A stretch of DNA of 64,000 nt from Prochlorococcus sp. AG-418-O03. GTDB lineage: Bacteria; Cyanobacteriota; Cyanobacteriia; PCC-6307; Cyanobiaceae. Numbering within the stretch: position 1 is the stretch's first letter; each line of letters begins with the position of its first letter. The notes under the pieces are model-generated. The model was not told the origin of the DNA. It saw only the letters and a program-made list of their open reading frames with translations, and ran no database searches. The position numbers and the translations under genes were made by a program. Positions 38,944-48,750 of the stretch are shown here, piece by piece. The stretch lies in the NCBI GenBank assembly GCA_003213855.1, contig QCMJ01000002.1, forward strand, positions 1 to 64,000, written 5' to 3'.

Positions 38944-39300
38944 TTAATCAATTACTTCACCAGTTTTCTTCAATCTTCTTTTCTTAACCCCCTCTTTATC
39001 AATAAAGTATTCGATCTTACTTGTAAGATTTTTATCCTTTGAAAAGAACATTACATTTGATGCATGTAAAGATGCTTCTTCTGTAAGTATTCTTCCAGTT
39101 TCTCCTTCCTGAGTTGGTTTTACATGTTTAGTCCTAAGGTTAATTCCCTTAACAACTACTCTATTTTCAAGAGGGATGGTTTTTAAAACCTCACCAGTTT
39201 TCCCTTTGTCCTTGCCATTAATTACTTTTACCAAATCTCCAGTTTTGATTCTCATTTTTATTCTCTGGAAATTTTTCTTTTGCTTTAATGAATCCAACAT
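38944..39300 (-). CDS. rplX: 50S ribosomal protein L24
   Basis: 118 aa from ATG at 39300, directly abutting the rplN stop; the core L24 ([21 protein letters not shown]) starts at residue 16, so the first 15 residues are an extension or the true start is at 39255. L24 starts 50S assembly. KOW motif present. Confidence 0.95.
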   Translation of the reverse strand: MLDSLKQKKNFQRIKMRIKTGDLVKVINGKDKGKTGEVLKTIPLENRVVVKGINLRTKHVKPTQEGETGRILTEEASLHASNVMFFSKDKNLTSKIEYFIDKEGVKKRRLKKTGEVID

Positions 39301-39666
39301 TTAAATCACCTCCGGAGCAAGAGAAACAATTTTTGTATAATTTTTATCCCGCAGTTCTCTAGCTACAGGACCAAAGACTCTCGTACCTTTTGGATTCTTA
39401 TCTTCATTAATCAATACTGCCGCATTGTCATCAAATCTGATTGAATTACCAGTATTTCTTCTTAATGTTGCTTTAGTTCTGACGATAACAGCTTTAACAA
39501 CTTCAGATTTCTTAACTCCCATGTTAGGAAGTGCATCTTTTACAGTTGCTACAATTACATCCCCAACATGAGCATACCTTCTATTAGAACCTAAAACCCT
39601 AATACATTGGAGTCTTTTTGCTCCGCTATTATCGGCAACTGTTAAATAAGTTTCTTGTTGAATCAT
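39301..39666 (-). CDS. rplN: 50S ribosomal protein L14
   Basis: A 121-aa L14 ([57 protein letters not shown]). Overlaps the rpsQ end by 4 bases. Confidence 0.98.
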
Positions 39667-39929
39667 TTTTTAACCTCCTTAGCCTGACTTGTTTTATTGA
39701 GAATCTCTTCTATTGCCCATCTTTTATGAGCACTGAGCGGTCTAGTTTCTCTAATTTTAACTCGATCACCTAAAACACATGTATTTTCTGGATCATGCGC
39801 CTTATATCGTGTAGTTCTACTTACAATTTTTTTATAAGTGGGATGTGGATATCTGTTAATAACAGCAACAACAACTGTTTTATCCATTTTGTCGCTGACA
39901 ACAGTGCCAATTCTTTCTTTAAGTGCCAT
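39663..39929 (-). CDS. rpsQ: 30S ribosomal protein S17
   Basis: An 88-aa S17 ([44 protein letters not shown]). Between rpmC and rplN. Confidence 0.98.
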
Positions 39930-39938
39930 AACTAATAA

Positions 39939-40157
39939 TTAATCAGAAGTTGTTTTAGAAGCAGATTGACTCTTACTGAGAGTAAGTAATTGCGCAACTT
40001 GTTTCTTGATAATTTTAAATTTATGAGTTTCATTGAGCTGTCTTGTAGCTTGCTTGAATCTCAAGTCAAAAAGATCTTTTCGTAATTGGTCAATCTTTTC
40101 AGTAATTTGTTCAGAATTTAATTTTTTAAATTCCTTAAGTGAATCTGAGTTTTTCAT
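39939..40157 (-). CDS. rpmC: 50S ribosomal protein L29
   Basis: A 72-aa all-helical L29 ([33 protein letters not shown]). It sits at the polypeptide exit. Its start overlaps the rplP end by 4 bases. Confidence 0.97.
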   Translation of the reverse strand: MKNSDSLKEFKKLNSEQITEKIDQLRKDLFDLRFKQATRQLNETHKFKIIKKQVAQLLTLSKSQSASKTTSD

Positions 40158-40636
40158 TGTTTAACCTCCTCTTGAGATTTTTTACTATTTTTTGTATTTT
40201 CTTGGGAGGAATTTTCTAGATTTTTATCAATGGAGATAAATTTAGTTTTTACAGGAAGTTTATATTGAGCCAAACGCATAGCTTCCTTTGCAATTTCCTC
40301 AGTGATATCCTCACCACCCATTTCAAAAAGTATTCTTCCAGGTTTTACAACTGCGACCCAAAACTCTGGATTACCTTTACCAGAACCCATTCTAGTTTCG
40401 GCAGGTCTCATGGTTACGGGTTTATCAGGAAATATTCTTATCCAGATTTGACCACCACGTTTGATATATCTGGTCATAGCTCTTCTGCTTGCTTCAATCT
40501 GACGTGCAGTTACCCATCCACAGTCTTGAGCTTGGAGAGCAAATTGACCGAATGCAATAGTATTACCTTTTGAGGCTACACCCCTCATTCTGCCTCTATG
40601 TTGTTTACGGAATTTAGTACGTTTTGGACTAAGCAT
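40154..40636 (-). CDS. rplP: 50S ribosomal protein L16
   Basis: A 160-aa L16 ([43 protein letters not shown]) with an added hydrophilic C-terminal tail ([18 protein letters not shown]). It lies near the A-site tRNA elbow. Confidence 0.98.
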   Translation of the reverse strand: MLSPKRTKFRKQHRGRMRGVASKGNTIAFGQFALQAQDCGWVTARQIEASRRAMTRYIKRGGQIWIRIFPDKPVTMRPAETRMGSGKGNPEFWVAVVKPGRILFEMGGEDITEEIAKEAMRLAQYKLPVKTKFISIDKNLENSSQENTKNSKKSQEEVKQ

Positions 40637-40647
40637 TTTTATACCTC

Positions 40648-41379
40648 CTATGAATTCTCATTTGAACGATCCTCAAATTGCTGAGGTCTTCTACTAGCTT
40701 TCCTCTTAGGGCTAGCACCCACAGGGATAGTTTGTTCTTCTTTAGGGAGAACTTCACCTTTGAAAACCCAAACTTTAATGCCCAGAACACCGTAAGTTGT
40801 ATTAGCTTCACGTGTTGCATAGTCAATTTCAGCTCTCAATGTATGTAATGGTACTCTACCTTCTCTAGTCCATTCAGTTCTAGCTATTTCAGCGCCATTT
40901 AACCTTCCACCTACTTGAATTTTAAGACCTAGAACTCCAGCCCTTTGAGCCCTTTGTAAGGCCATCCTAATAGTTCTTCTAAAGGCGACTCTTTTTTCTA
41001 GTTGTTGAGCAATATATTCAGCTAGTAAAAAAGCATCAGCATCTACGCGTTCAACTTCAACAACGTTTATTCTGACTTGCCTTGTTCTATCACCTATAGT
41101 TTTTTGAATGCCAGATCTTAATTCTTCAATACCACTTCCTTGTCTTCCAACAATAACTCCTGGTCTTGCTGTTTTTAATTCAAGTTCCAGTTGGTCAGCT
41201 TTTCTTGCTATTAAGACATCGCTAATTCCTGCTGCTCCATATTTTTTTTGTATGAAGGTACGAATTTTAAAATCTTCTTGGAGAAGTATTGGATATGTTT
41301 TAGAAGTAGCAAACCACTTAGAGCGATGCTCTTGTGTAATTCCTAATCTTAGTCCAGAAGGATGTATTTTATGTCCCAT
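40648..41379 (-). CDS. rpsC: 30S ribosomal protein S3
   Basis: A 243-aa S3 with the KH RNA-binding domain ([16 protein letters not shown]) and C-terminal domain ([24 protein letters not shown]). It lines the mRNA entry tunnel. Its start overlaps the rplV stop. Confidence 0.98.
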   Translation of the reverse strand: MGHKIHPSGLRLGITQEHRSKWFATSKTYPILLQEDFKIRTFIQKKYGAAGISDVLIARKADQLELELKTARPGVIVGRQGSGIEELRSGIQKTIGDRTRQVRINVVEVERVDADAFLLAEYIAQQLEKRVAFRRTIRMALQRAQRAGVLGLKIQVGGRLNGAEIARTEWTREGRVPLHTLRAEIDYATREANTTYGVLGIKVWVFKGEVLPKEEQTIPVGASPKRKASRRPQQFEDRSNENS

Positions 41380-41765
41380 TAGTTTTGTACCTCCGCATTA
41401 GTTTGAGTAGGAGCAGACTCAACAGAAATACTGATGTGGCAAGTCTGTTTTTTTATTGAAAAAGCTCGACCTTGAGCTCTGGGTCTATACCTTTTCATTA
41501 CTGGTCCACTATTAGCCCATGCAGAGGAAATAACTAGGGTAGATGGATCCATTCCAAGGTTATGTTCTGCATTGGCTACCGCAGATCTTAGAACTTTAGT
41601 AATGGGGTCTGTAGATCTGTAAGGCATAAATTCCAACATAATCAATGCATCTCTATAAGATCTACCCCTTATCTGATCCAAAACTCTTCTCACTTTAGAG
41701 GCTGATCCGCGAACATAATTCCCATGAGCAATTGCTGTTTTTGTTGTTTCAGGTGTTTTTGTCAT
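41379..41765 (-). CDS. rplV: 50S ribosomal protein L22
   Basis: A 128-aa L22 ([49 protein letters not shown]). Its hairpin lines the exit tunnel. Overlaps rpsS by 4 bases and rpsC by 1. Confidence 0.98.
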
Positions 41766-42040
41766 GATTTTGCTCCTTTCTTATCTCTTATATGACCTCG
41801 GTAAGTGCGTGTAGGAGCAAATTCACCGAGTTTATGACCAATCATTTGTTCAGTAATAAATACTGGAATGTGAGTCTTGCCATTATGTACAGCGATTGTG
41901 TGACCGATCATTAAAGGTAAAATCGTAGAGGATCTTGACCAAGTTTTGATAACAGACTTGTCATTATCGGTATTTTGTTTTTCTACCTTCTTGAGCAGGC
42001 TATCTGCTATAAAAGGTCCTTTTTTAAGTGAACGTCCCAT
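41762..42040 (-). CDS. rpsS: 30S ribosomal protein S19
   Basis: 92 aa from ATG at 42040 ([21 protein letters not shown]; the start is fixed by this universal S19 opening). An open frame continues upstream into rplB but is not part of the protein. Confidence 0.98.
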
Positions 42041-42077
42041 GATTATGTAATAGAAATTGAAATAATAAATGAAGTGA

Positions 42078-42941
42078 TCAAGAGTCTCTTCCTCCTCTAC
42101 TCCTCTTAGAAACGCGACGACGTCTTCGAACAACTAATTTATTACTTGGTTTGTTCTTTTTACGTGTCTTTAGTCCAAGAGCTGGCTTACCCCATGGAGT
42201 AACTGGGCCTGCTCTACCAATTGGTGCTTTTCCCTCTCCTCCTCCATGTGGATGATCACATGGGTTCATTACACTACCTCTTACTTGAGGCCTTCTTCCA
42301 AGCCATCTTCTTCTTCCTGCTTTACCTAAGCTAGTATTTCTTATTTCAGAATTACCTACTTCACCAAGAGTTGCGTAGCATTCTTTTCTTACAAGTCTTA
42401 CCTCAGTAGATGGGAGTTTTAAAGCAACATAATCTCCCTCTTTTGCCATAACTTGAGCACTAGCTCCTGCGGATCTAACCATTTGAGCACCCCTACCTGC
42501 GTATAACTCAACACAATGAACACTAGATCCTAATGGCATAACAGAAAGCGGCATTGCATTTCCATCTTCAATTGGAACACTTTCTCCAGAAATGACATTT
42601 TGTCCGACTTTTACTCCTGCTGGAGCGATAATATATCTTTTCTCTCCATCTTCGTAAAATAAAAGTGCCAACCTTGCATTTCTATGAGGATCGTAGTGTA
42701 TAGCTGCAACTTTAGCGTTGATATTTCTTTTATCTCTTCTAAAGTCGACCAATCTATATTGCCTTTTGTGACCACCTCCACGATGACGACAAGTGATAAC
42801 TCCACGATTATTCCTGCCTTTAACTCTATGTTTTGAAACTATTAGTGATCTTTCAGGTTTTGCACTTGTGATTTCACTAAAGTCAGTAACTACTCTCTGC
42901 CTAGTGCCAGGTGTATAAGGTTTAAATTTACGTATTGCCAT
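42078..42941 (-). CDS. rplB: 50S ribosomal protein L2
   Basis: A 287-aa L2 near the peptidyl transferase centre; the conserved HPHGGGEG loop holds its key histidine. Start [18 protein letters not shown] is typical. Confidence 0.99.
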
Positions 42942-42953
42942 GATTAAAACTCC

Positions 42954-43256
42954 TTAAGATTCTGGAAATAGTTGGATTTTGTCTCCTTCAGCAAGACGTA
43001 CAATTGCCTTCTTGACCTGAGAACGTTTACCGGAAAATTTCCCGACTCTTCTTGTTCTCCTAGGAGGATTCATAGTGTTAACTCCTATGACTTTAACACT
43101 GAACAAGGCTTCAATAGCTGCCTTTATTTGTGGTTTAGCCGCTCTATGATCTACTTCGAAAGTATATTGGTTAAGATCTAGTGCATTTGTAGCTTTTTCA
43201 GTAATAACTGGCTTTCGTATTACATCGGCTAAACGAGAATCGAATAATTTACTCAT
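42954..43256 (-). CDS. rplW: 50S ribosomal protein L23
   Basis: A 100-aa L23 at the exit tunnel, docking trigger factor and SRP ([34 protein letters not shown]). Overlaps rplD by 4 bases. Confidence 0.98.
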   Translation of the reverse strand: MSKLFDSRLADVIRKPVITEKATNALDLNQYTFEVDHRAAKPQIKAAIEALFSVKVIGVNTMNPPRRTRRVGKFSGKRSQVKKAIVRLAEGDKIQLFPES

Positions 43257-43885
43257 GATGCATAAACCTCCTGAATTTTATCTATCGCTGATTGACCTAT
43301 TACCAATTTATTGGCATTGAGAATATCAAATACATTTAATTGATCGGCGGCGATTAATTTTACTTTCTCAATATTATTAATGGATTTTTTTACAATATCG
43401 GAAGGGCTATCAAGAATAACCAAAACTTTTTCAGTTTTTTGTATACCTAATCGAGTAAGGCCATTAATGATATCAATTGTTTTAGGCTGCTTTAAAGTAG
43501 ATCCAAAATCTTCAACAGCCTTCATATCAGATACTCTGGACATAAGAGCTGTTCTAAGAGCTAATCTACGTTCCTTACGATTCATATCAAGATTGTAAGA
43601 ACGTGGCTTCGGTCCAAAAATAATTCCGCCACCAGGTCTTAAGGGTGTCCTTATTGATCCTTGACGAGCTCTTCCAGTACCTTTTTGTTTGTATGGCTTT
43701 CTACCGCCCCCGCGCACTTCAGATCTTGTCAAAGTTGATGCTGTCCCTTGTCTTTTATTTGCTAGCTGTCTAAGGACTGCTCTATGGATTAAGTCTGCCG
43801 AAGAAGTTTCTTTAGCAACTGCTAAATCAAGAGTAACTTTGCCTGATTTTTTACCATCCCACTTTAAAGTTTCAAGTGTAGTCAT
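43253..43885 (-). CDS. rplD: 50S ribosomal protein L4
   Basis: A 210-aa L4 with the extended tunnel loop ([29 protein letters not shown]). In some bacteria L4 controls the S10 operon. Overlaps rplC by 4 bases. Confidence 0.98.
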   Translation of the reverse strand: MTTLETLKWDGKKSGKVTLDLAVAKETSSADLIHRAVLRQLANKRQGTASTLTRSEVRGGGRKPYKQKGTGRARQGSIRTPLRPGGGIIFGPKPRSYNLDMNRKERRLALRTALMSRVSDMKAVEDFGSTLKQPKTIDIINGLTRLGIQKTEKVLVILDSPSDIVKKSINNIEKVKLIAADQLNVFDILNANKLVIGQSAIDKIQEVYAS

Positions 43886-44535
43886 GATTTTTCACCTCCT
43901 TTTTTGCCTACAACATTATTTGGCTTAATGTTGACAATTGAGCCGGGCTTACCTGGAACAGAACCCTTTACTACAAGCAAATTCTTCTGATCATCAATTT
44001 TTAGAACTAACAATCCTTTGGTAGTTATCTGTTTTCCTCCATATCTTCCTGCCATTCTTTTCCCTGGATAAATTCTACCCGGAGTTGTTCCTGCTCCTGT
44101 AGATCCTGGTGCTCTATGATTTTTTGAACCATGACTCATAGGACCTCTGCTAAAACCATGTCTTTTCTGGTAACCTGCAAAGCCTCTACCCATAGATTTG
44201 CCACTGATATCAACTTTTTGACCAACCTCAAAGTTTTTTACAGTTATTTGTTTTCCGATTTCATAAGATGAAGTTTCTTCAACCCTATATTCTTTCAAAT
44301 GCTTTAAAAGTTCTTCACCTGATTTCAATAAGTGTCCCTTTTCAGGTTTGCTTAAATGCTTCTCTTTGGACAAGCCATAACCTATCTGAACGGCGGTATA
44401 ACCATCCAAAGCAGTTGTTTTCAATTGAGTGACGCGGCACGGACCTGCCTCTATAAGAGTAACTGGTACCGAATTACCTTTATCATCGAAAAGTTGGGAC
44501 ATGCCCAATTTCTTTCCTAAAATTCCAATAGACAT
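43882..44535 (-). CDS. rplC: 50S ribosomal protein L3
   Basis: A 217-aa L3 ([38 protein letters not shown]). It is the first gene of the S10-spc-alpha supercluster because rpsJ is in the str operon. Its promoter must lie in the 279-base spacer upstream. Confidence 0.98.
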   Translation of the reverse strand: MSIGILGKKLGMSQLFDDKGNSVPVTLIEAGPCRVTQLKTTALDGYTAVQIGYGLSKEKHLSKPEKGHLLKSGEELLKHLKEYRVEETSSYEIGKQITVKNFEVGQKVDISGKSMGRGFAGYQKRHGFSRGPMSHGSKNHRAPGSTGAGTTPGRIYPGKRMAGRYGGKQITTKGLLVLKIDDQKNLLVVKGSVPGKPGSIVNIKPNNVVGKKGGEKS

Positions 44536-44814
44536 AAGGCTAAATTAGGCTAGCTCGTAATAATTTTTAAATTATCTAAACCCTTCAGTTATTAAGGTGA
44601 AGTTAATAAAAAAACAATTAGTAAGGTCGAGACTTATCTGAAATAATAGATAGTTTCTCTCGGGATAAACCCACCTGAGTTTTTTAACGAAACGCTAAAA
44701 AATGTGAAATCTTCAGAGGCTAGGCTAGCTTGCGAGCTTAAAAATTCACTGAGTTACAATTGTACATCATCAAGTACCATAAAATAAAATAAAATAGAAA
44801 TAAAGGAAATTTTT
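44536..44814. promoter_or_regulatory. Divergent control region, rplC / ndhN
   Basis: 279 bases with no gene seen. It must carry the ribosomal-cluster promoter on one side and the ndhN promoter on the other. A short tandem repeat of ATAAA (three copies and a part, about 44779-44796) lies about 20 bases before ndhN, and the GGCTAGCT element occurs twice (about 44548 and 44723). The exact promoters cannot be set by eye. Confidence 0.45.
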
Positions 44815-45291
44815 ATGCCATTACTTCTCTCAGGGAAAAAGTTTCATAACGATTTAAAAACTAACAAATGTCTCGCAATATTTGCTCCTCTTGAAGGTGG
44901 TTATGAAACTCGTCTTTTGAGGAGAATGAGAGCCAAAGGCTTTAAAACTTTTATAACTTCAGCAAGAGGGCTTGGAGATCCAGAAGTTTTCTTGCTCAAA
45001 TTGCATGGCGTTAGACCACCTCACCTTGGTCATCAAAGTGTAGGAAGAAACGGAGCGCTTGGGGAAGTTCAACAAGTAATCCCACAAGCTTCTGAGTTAT
45101 TTAATGAAAATGATAAAAATAAATTACTTTGGTTATTAGAAGGTCAAGTATTATCTCAATCTGAATTAGAGAGCTTAATAGAAATTTGCACTAACGATAA
45201 TAAACTAACAATAGTTGTTGAAATGGGGGGTTCAAGAAAACTTGAATGGAAACCATTAAGTAATTATATTTTGGATGAATTTGAAAGTTAA
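44815..45291 (+). CDS. ndhN: NAD(P)H-quinone oxidoreductase subunit N
   Basis: A 158-aa NdhN, a cyanobacterial NDH-1 subunit on the stromal side, in respiration and cyclic electron flow ([46 protein letters not shown]). It has an AAAGGAA ribosome-binding site. ldpA starts 5 bases after its stop. Confidence 0.96.
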   Translation: MPLLLSGKKFHNDLKTNKCLAIFAPLEGGYETRLLRRMRAKGFKTFITSARGLGDPEVFLLKLHGVRPPHLGHQSVGRNGALGEVQQVIPQASELFNENDKNKLLWLLEGQVLSQSELESLIEICTNDNKLTIVVEMGGSRKLEWKPLSNYILDEFES

Positions 45292-45296
45292 ATTGT

Positions 45297-46304
45297 TTGA
45301 TTAAAACCAAGAATAAAAAAGATAAATGGATTAAGTTAATTTGTGGTGCCAGTAATGAAGATATTGTTGCTATAGAAGATTTATGTGCAATTTATACTGC
45401 TGCTGGTGTCGACTACATAGATGTTGCAGCAGAAGAATCTATAGTTTATGCAGCAAAAAAAGGAATCGATTGGGCAAAAAAAGTCTTTAAAAACTCCCCT
45501 GGATTAATGATAAGTATTAGTGATGGTAATGATATCCACTTTCGAAAAGCAAAATTTGATCCTTTAAAATGTCCTCCTAGTTGTCCAAGACCATGCGAAA
45601 AAGTATGCCCCACCTTTGCAATTGATAATTTCGGAATTAAAGAGAGTAAATGTTATGGATGTGGAAGATGTTTAAATAGTTGTCCTCTAAATCTAATTAG
45701 TGAATATGAATATAATTTATCAAAAAGTGATTTAGCATCAACACTTCAAAAAATAAGGCCTAATGCAGTAGAAATTCATACAGAAATCAATCGCCTAGAT
45801 TCTTTTACAAAAGTTGTAAGTATCCTTAAAAGTTCTGGAACGAAATTAGACAAGATATCTATTAGTTGTGGATTAAATCAATCTTTCAAAAAAGCCCAAG
45901 AGCCCGAAGATCTTTTGAAAGCTCTTTGGGAAAGATATGAAATTCTGAATGAGCTAGATATTCCCCTTATTTGGCAACTAGATGGAAGGCCAATGTCAGG
46001 AGATCTTGCCCCTACAACAAGTAGAGATGCTGTTAAGTTGTTTGAAAAAATCGGTTCAGATCTTCCACCAGGATTAATTCAATTAGCAGGAGGAACAAAT
46101 GAAAAAACTCATGAATTGTTGAATTCAAACAATCTCCCAGATGGAATAGCATTTGGAAGTGCTGCAAGAAAAATTATGCAGCCCCTTATTGAATTTGCTC
46201 ACAAAAATAACAAAAAACTCTATGAGTATCCTGAAATAATGGGTTTGGCGATCAAAAAAGCTCAAAAATTTCTAGAGCCATGGAAATCGAGCTCATTCAA
46301 ATAA
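45297..46304 (+). CDS. ldpA: LdpA-like iron-sulfur protein (circadian light-input factor)
   Basis: A 335-aa protein (TTG start) with two ferredoxin-like cysteine sets: C92, C96, C100, C104 and C119, C122, C125, C129, enough for two [4Fe-4S] clusters. In Synechococcus elongatus LdpA tunes clock period to redox state. Prochlorococcus lacks kaiA, so the role here may differ. The order ndhN-ldpA is conserved in cyanobacteria as I recall. Confidence 0.88.
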   Translation: MIKTKNKKDKWIKLICGASNEDIVAIEDLCAIYTAAGVDYIDVAAEESIVYAAKKGIDWAKKVFKNSPGLMISISDGNDIHFRKAKFDPLKCPPSCPRPCEKVCPTFAIDNFGIKESKCYGCGRCLNSCPLNLISEYEYNLSKSDLASTLQKIRPNAVEIHTEINRLDSFTKVVSILKSSGTKLDKISISCGLNQSFKKAQEPEDLLKALWERYEILNELDIPLIWQLDGRPMSGDLAPTTSRDAVKLFEKIGSDLPPGLIQLAGGTNEKTHELLNSNNLPDGIAFGSAARKIMQPLIEFAHKNNKKLYEYPEIMGLAIKKAQKFLEPWKSSSFK

Positions 46305-46398
46305 TATTTTTATTTTTCAAAACTAGCGCCATGTTTATAAAAAATTTGTATTTTTTGGATAGAAAAAAATCTTTTCATGTATTAAAATGGTAATTCAA

Positions 46399-46470
46399 TG
46401 GGCCGTCGCCAAGTGGTAAGGCATCGGGTTTTGGTCTCGACATTCCTAGGTTCGAATCCTAGCGGCCCAG
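46399..46470 (+). tRNA. tRNA-Gln (anticodon TTG)
   Basis: 72 bases. TGGGCCG pairs with CGGCCCA, the T arm carries GGTTCGAAT, and the anticodon loop TTTTGGT contains TTG. The U1-A72 first pair is the usual glutamine identity element. CCA is not encoded. Confidence 0.97.
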
Positions 46471-46483
46471 TTCTTATATTCAA

Positions 46484-47263
46484 TTGGTGTCTTCTCAAAA
46501 AATTTTTCTATTTGATTTTGATGGAGTAATAGTTGATGGAATGCAAGAATATTGGCATAGCTCCTTGCTGGCCTGTGAAAGATATTTAAATTCACCCACC
46601 ATCACTATTAATCAAAAACTTTATCAAGGAGTACCAAATTCTTTCAAAGAAATTAGGCCTTGGGTTAAATATGGTTGGGAAATGATTCTAATTGTTCACG
46701 AAATTATAAAAACAGAAAATCCATTAAAAAGTGATAATAAAGATGCTTTCATTAATAATTATCATCAAAATTGCCAGAGGATATTAAGTGAAAATTCCTG
46801 GATAGCAGAAGATATACAAAAAATGTTAGATAAGTCTCGCAAGTACCAAATTGATAAAGATTTTAAATCGTGGGTAAATTTACATAAACCTTTTTTTGAA
46901 ATTATAAATTTTATGAAAGAATTAAGCAAAAGAGGAATAAAAACTGGAGTTATAACAACTAAAGGTAAAATATTTGCAGAAAAAATTCTTAAACAATTAA
47001 ATATTTTTCCAGAATTTATTTTTGGTTATGAATCAGGAACAAAAATCAAAATAGCTGAAAAACTGACACAAACTTATGAAATTTTAGGCTTTATAGAAGA
47101 TAGAAAAAAAACTCTAATCGATATTAAGCAAAATTCAGAAACTTCTCACATTCCATGCTTCCTAGCTGATTGGGGATATTTGAAAGAATCAGATAAAAAT
47201 AAGTTGAGTAATGAAATCAAATTATTAAAATTAGGAAACCTTGGAGAATTAGTTGCAATTTAA
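46484..47263 (+). CDS. HAD-superfamily hydrolase (phosphatase-like)
   Basis: A 259-aa protein (TTG start) with motif I FDFDGVIVDG near residue 9-18, motif II in TGVITTKG and the acidic loop GFIEDRKKTL. It has a helical cap and resembles cyanobacterial phosphoglycolate-phosphatase-like proteins, but the substrate is unknown. It follows tRNA-Gln by 13 bases and precedes recA. Confidence 0.85.
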   Translation: MVSSQKIFLFDFDGVIVDGMQEYWHSSLLACERYLNSPTITINQKLYQGVPNSFKEIRPWVKYGWEMILIVHEIIKTENPLKSDNKDAFINNYHQNCQRILSENSWIAEDIQKMLDKSRKYQIDKDFKSWVNLHKPFFEIINFMKELSKRGIKTGVITTKGKIFAEKILKQLNIFPEFIFGYESGTKIKIAEKLTQTYEILGFIEDRKKTLIDIKQNSETSHIPCFLADWGYLKESDKNKLSNEIKLLKLGNLGELVAI

Positions 47264-47277
47264 AGATAATCAGCTAG

Positions 47278-47291
47278 AGTACAGATGTACT
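47278..47291. promoter_or_regulatory. LexA-type SOS box upstream of recA
   Basis: AGTACAGATGTACT is a perfect palindromic AGTAC/GTACT pair with a 4-base centre, matching the cyanobacterial LexA box (RGTACNNNDGTWCB). It lies 84 bases before the recA ATG and overlaps a possible -10 (TATAGT, 47291-47296). Confidence 0.85.
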
Positions 47292-47375
47292 ATAGTTTGT
47301 ATTTATGAAGTTTGGTTTAAATAAAAATTTCCAAATTTAGAATAATTACAAGAACTTTAACCGATAAATCAAACA

Positions 47376-48473
47376 ATGAGCCTTGAAGAAAAGAAAAAAA
47401 CTGAATCAAAAGAAAAAGACAAGGCATTAAGTCTTGTCTTAGGTCAAATAGAAAGAAATTTTGGACGAGGTTCAATAATGAGACTTGGTGACGCCTCAAG
47501 AATGAAAGTAGAAACAATATCTACTGGAGCGCTCACCTTAGATTTAGCATTAGGAGGAGGCTATCCAAAAGGAAGAGTAGTAGAAGTTTACGGACCAGAA
47601 AGTTCAGGAAAAACTACATTAACGCTTCACGCGATTGCGGAAGTCCAAAAAAATGGAGGAGTAGCTGCATTTGTAGATGCTGAGCATGCACTCGATCCAG
47701 TTTATGCGGCTTCTTTAGGTGTTGATGTTGAAAATTTGTTAGTTTCACAGCCAGATACTGGTGAAATGGCTCTAGAAATAGTTGACCAACTCATAAGATC
47801 GAGTGCGGTAGATCTTGTAGTTGTTGACTCGGTCGCAGCACTAACCCCAAGAGCAGAGATAGAAGGAGAGATGGGAGATCACGTAATTGGAAGCCAAGCA
47901 AGGCTAATGAGCCAAGCAATGAGGAAAATAACAGGAAATATTGGCAAATCTGGATGTACGGTAATATTCCTGAATCAATTACGCCTAAAAATTGGCGTTA
48001 CATACGGCAATCCAGAAACAACCACAGGAGGTAATGCATTAAAATTTTACGCCTCAGTAAGACTTGATATCAGAAGAATTCAAACTCTTAAAAGAGGTAC
48101 TGAGGAATATGGCATAAGAGCAAAAGTGAAAGTAGCAAAAAACAAAGTTGCACCACCATTTAGAATTGCAGAATTTGATATTCTCTTTGGGAAAGGTATT
48201 AGTACAACAGGATGCTTATTAGATTTAGCAGAAGAGACTAATATCATCATAAGGAGAGGTGCTTGGTATAGTTATGAAGGAGAAAATATTGGACAAGGAA
48301 GAGATAATACAATTATTTGGCTTGATCAAAACTTAGAAATCAGGAATAAAGTAGAATCTATGGTTAAAGAGAAATTAACAGAAGGAACTGAAGTCAGTTC
48401 TAATTCAATGAAAGCATTAAATAGCAACCCTGCTAATACAATCGCTGTTAATGATATAAAAACAGTCGCTTAG
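47376..48473 (+). CDS. recA: Recombinase RecA
   Basis: A 365-aa RecA. Walker A GPESSGKT is at 73-80, with the conserved FLNQLR and [16 protein letters not shown] regions. It drives strand exchange and LexA cleavage. The LexA box upstream suggests SOS control. Length is typical. Confidence 0.99.
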   Translation: MSLEEKKKTESKEKDKALSLVLGQIERNFGRGSIMRLGDASRMKVETISTGALTLDLALGGGYPKGRVVEVYGPESSGKTTLTLHAIAEVQKNGGVAAFVDAEHALDPVYAASLGVDVENLLVSQPDTGEMALEIVDQLIRSSAVDLVVVDSVAALTPRAEIEGEMGDHVIGSQARLMSQAMRKITGNIGKSGCTVIFLNQLRLKIGVTYGNPETTTGGNALKFYASVRLDIRRIQTLKRGTEEYGIRAKVKVAKNKVAPPFRIAEFDILFGKGISTTGCLLDLAEETNIIIRRGAWYSYEGENIGQGRDNTIIWLDQNLEIRNKVESMVKEKLTEGTEVSSNSMKALNSNPANTIAVNDIKTVA

Positions 48474-48475
48474 AT

Positions 48476-48721
48476 TTATAAAGAATCAGCTAAAGTCCAC
48501 CACCCAGCAGCAGGGCCTATAAATCTCACTACAATCCATAAGATTACTAATCCTCCAATTCCAAACCAACTGGCCTTAATACTTAATTTAATTAGGTTAT
48601 CTCTTTGATTGATTGTAAAGGGAAGCCATTCAAATAATCTTGGAGACTCATCAATTTTAGTTTTAGTATTATTTTTTTTTGGAGGTAAACCAAGTGTTTT
48701 ACGTCTTTTTGCTTCTCCCAT
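48476..48721 (-). CDS. DUF2839-family membrane protein
   Basis: An 81-aa protein with a conserved basic start (GEAKRRKTLGLPPK) and one C-terminal transmembrane helix (about 50-72), the pattern of the cyanobacterial DUF2839 family. Function unknown. It converges on recA with 2 bases between stops. Confidence 0.8.
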   Translation of the reverse strand: MGEAKRRKTLGLPPKKNNTKTKIDESPRLFEWLPFTINQRDNLIKLSIKASWFGIGGLVILWIVVRFIGPAAGWWTLADSL

Positions 48722-48750
48722 ATTTCTTTAGTTATTTACAAAATCATAAC

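Noticed and set aside
40265..40573. 102-codon plus-strand ORF inside rplP
   Set aside because: Antisense to a well-conserved ribosomal gene; no recognisable domain.
42041..42133. N-terminal extension of S19 to 123 aa
   Set aside because: It overlaps the coding end of rplB, and S19 proteins universally begin at the [10 protein letters not shown] position.
44779..44796. ATAAA tandem repeat as a phase-variation tract
   Set aside because: Only three full units in very AT-rich DNA; chance is a sufficient explanation.
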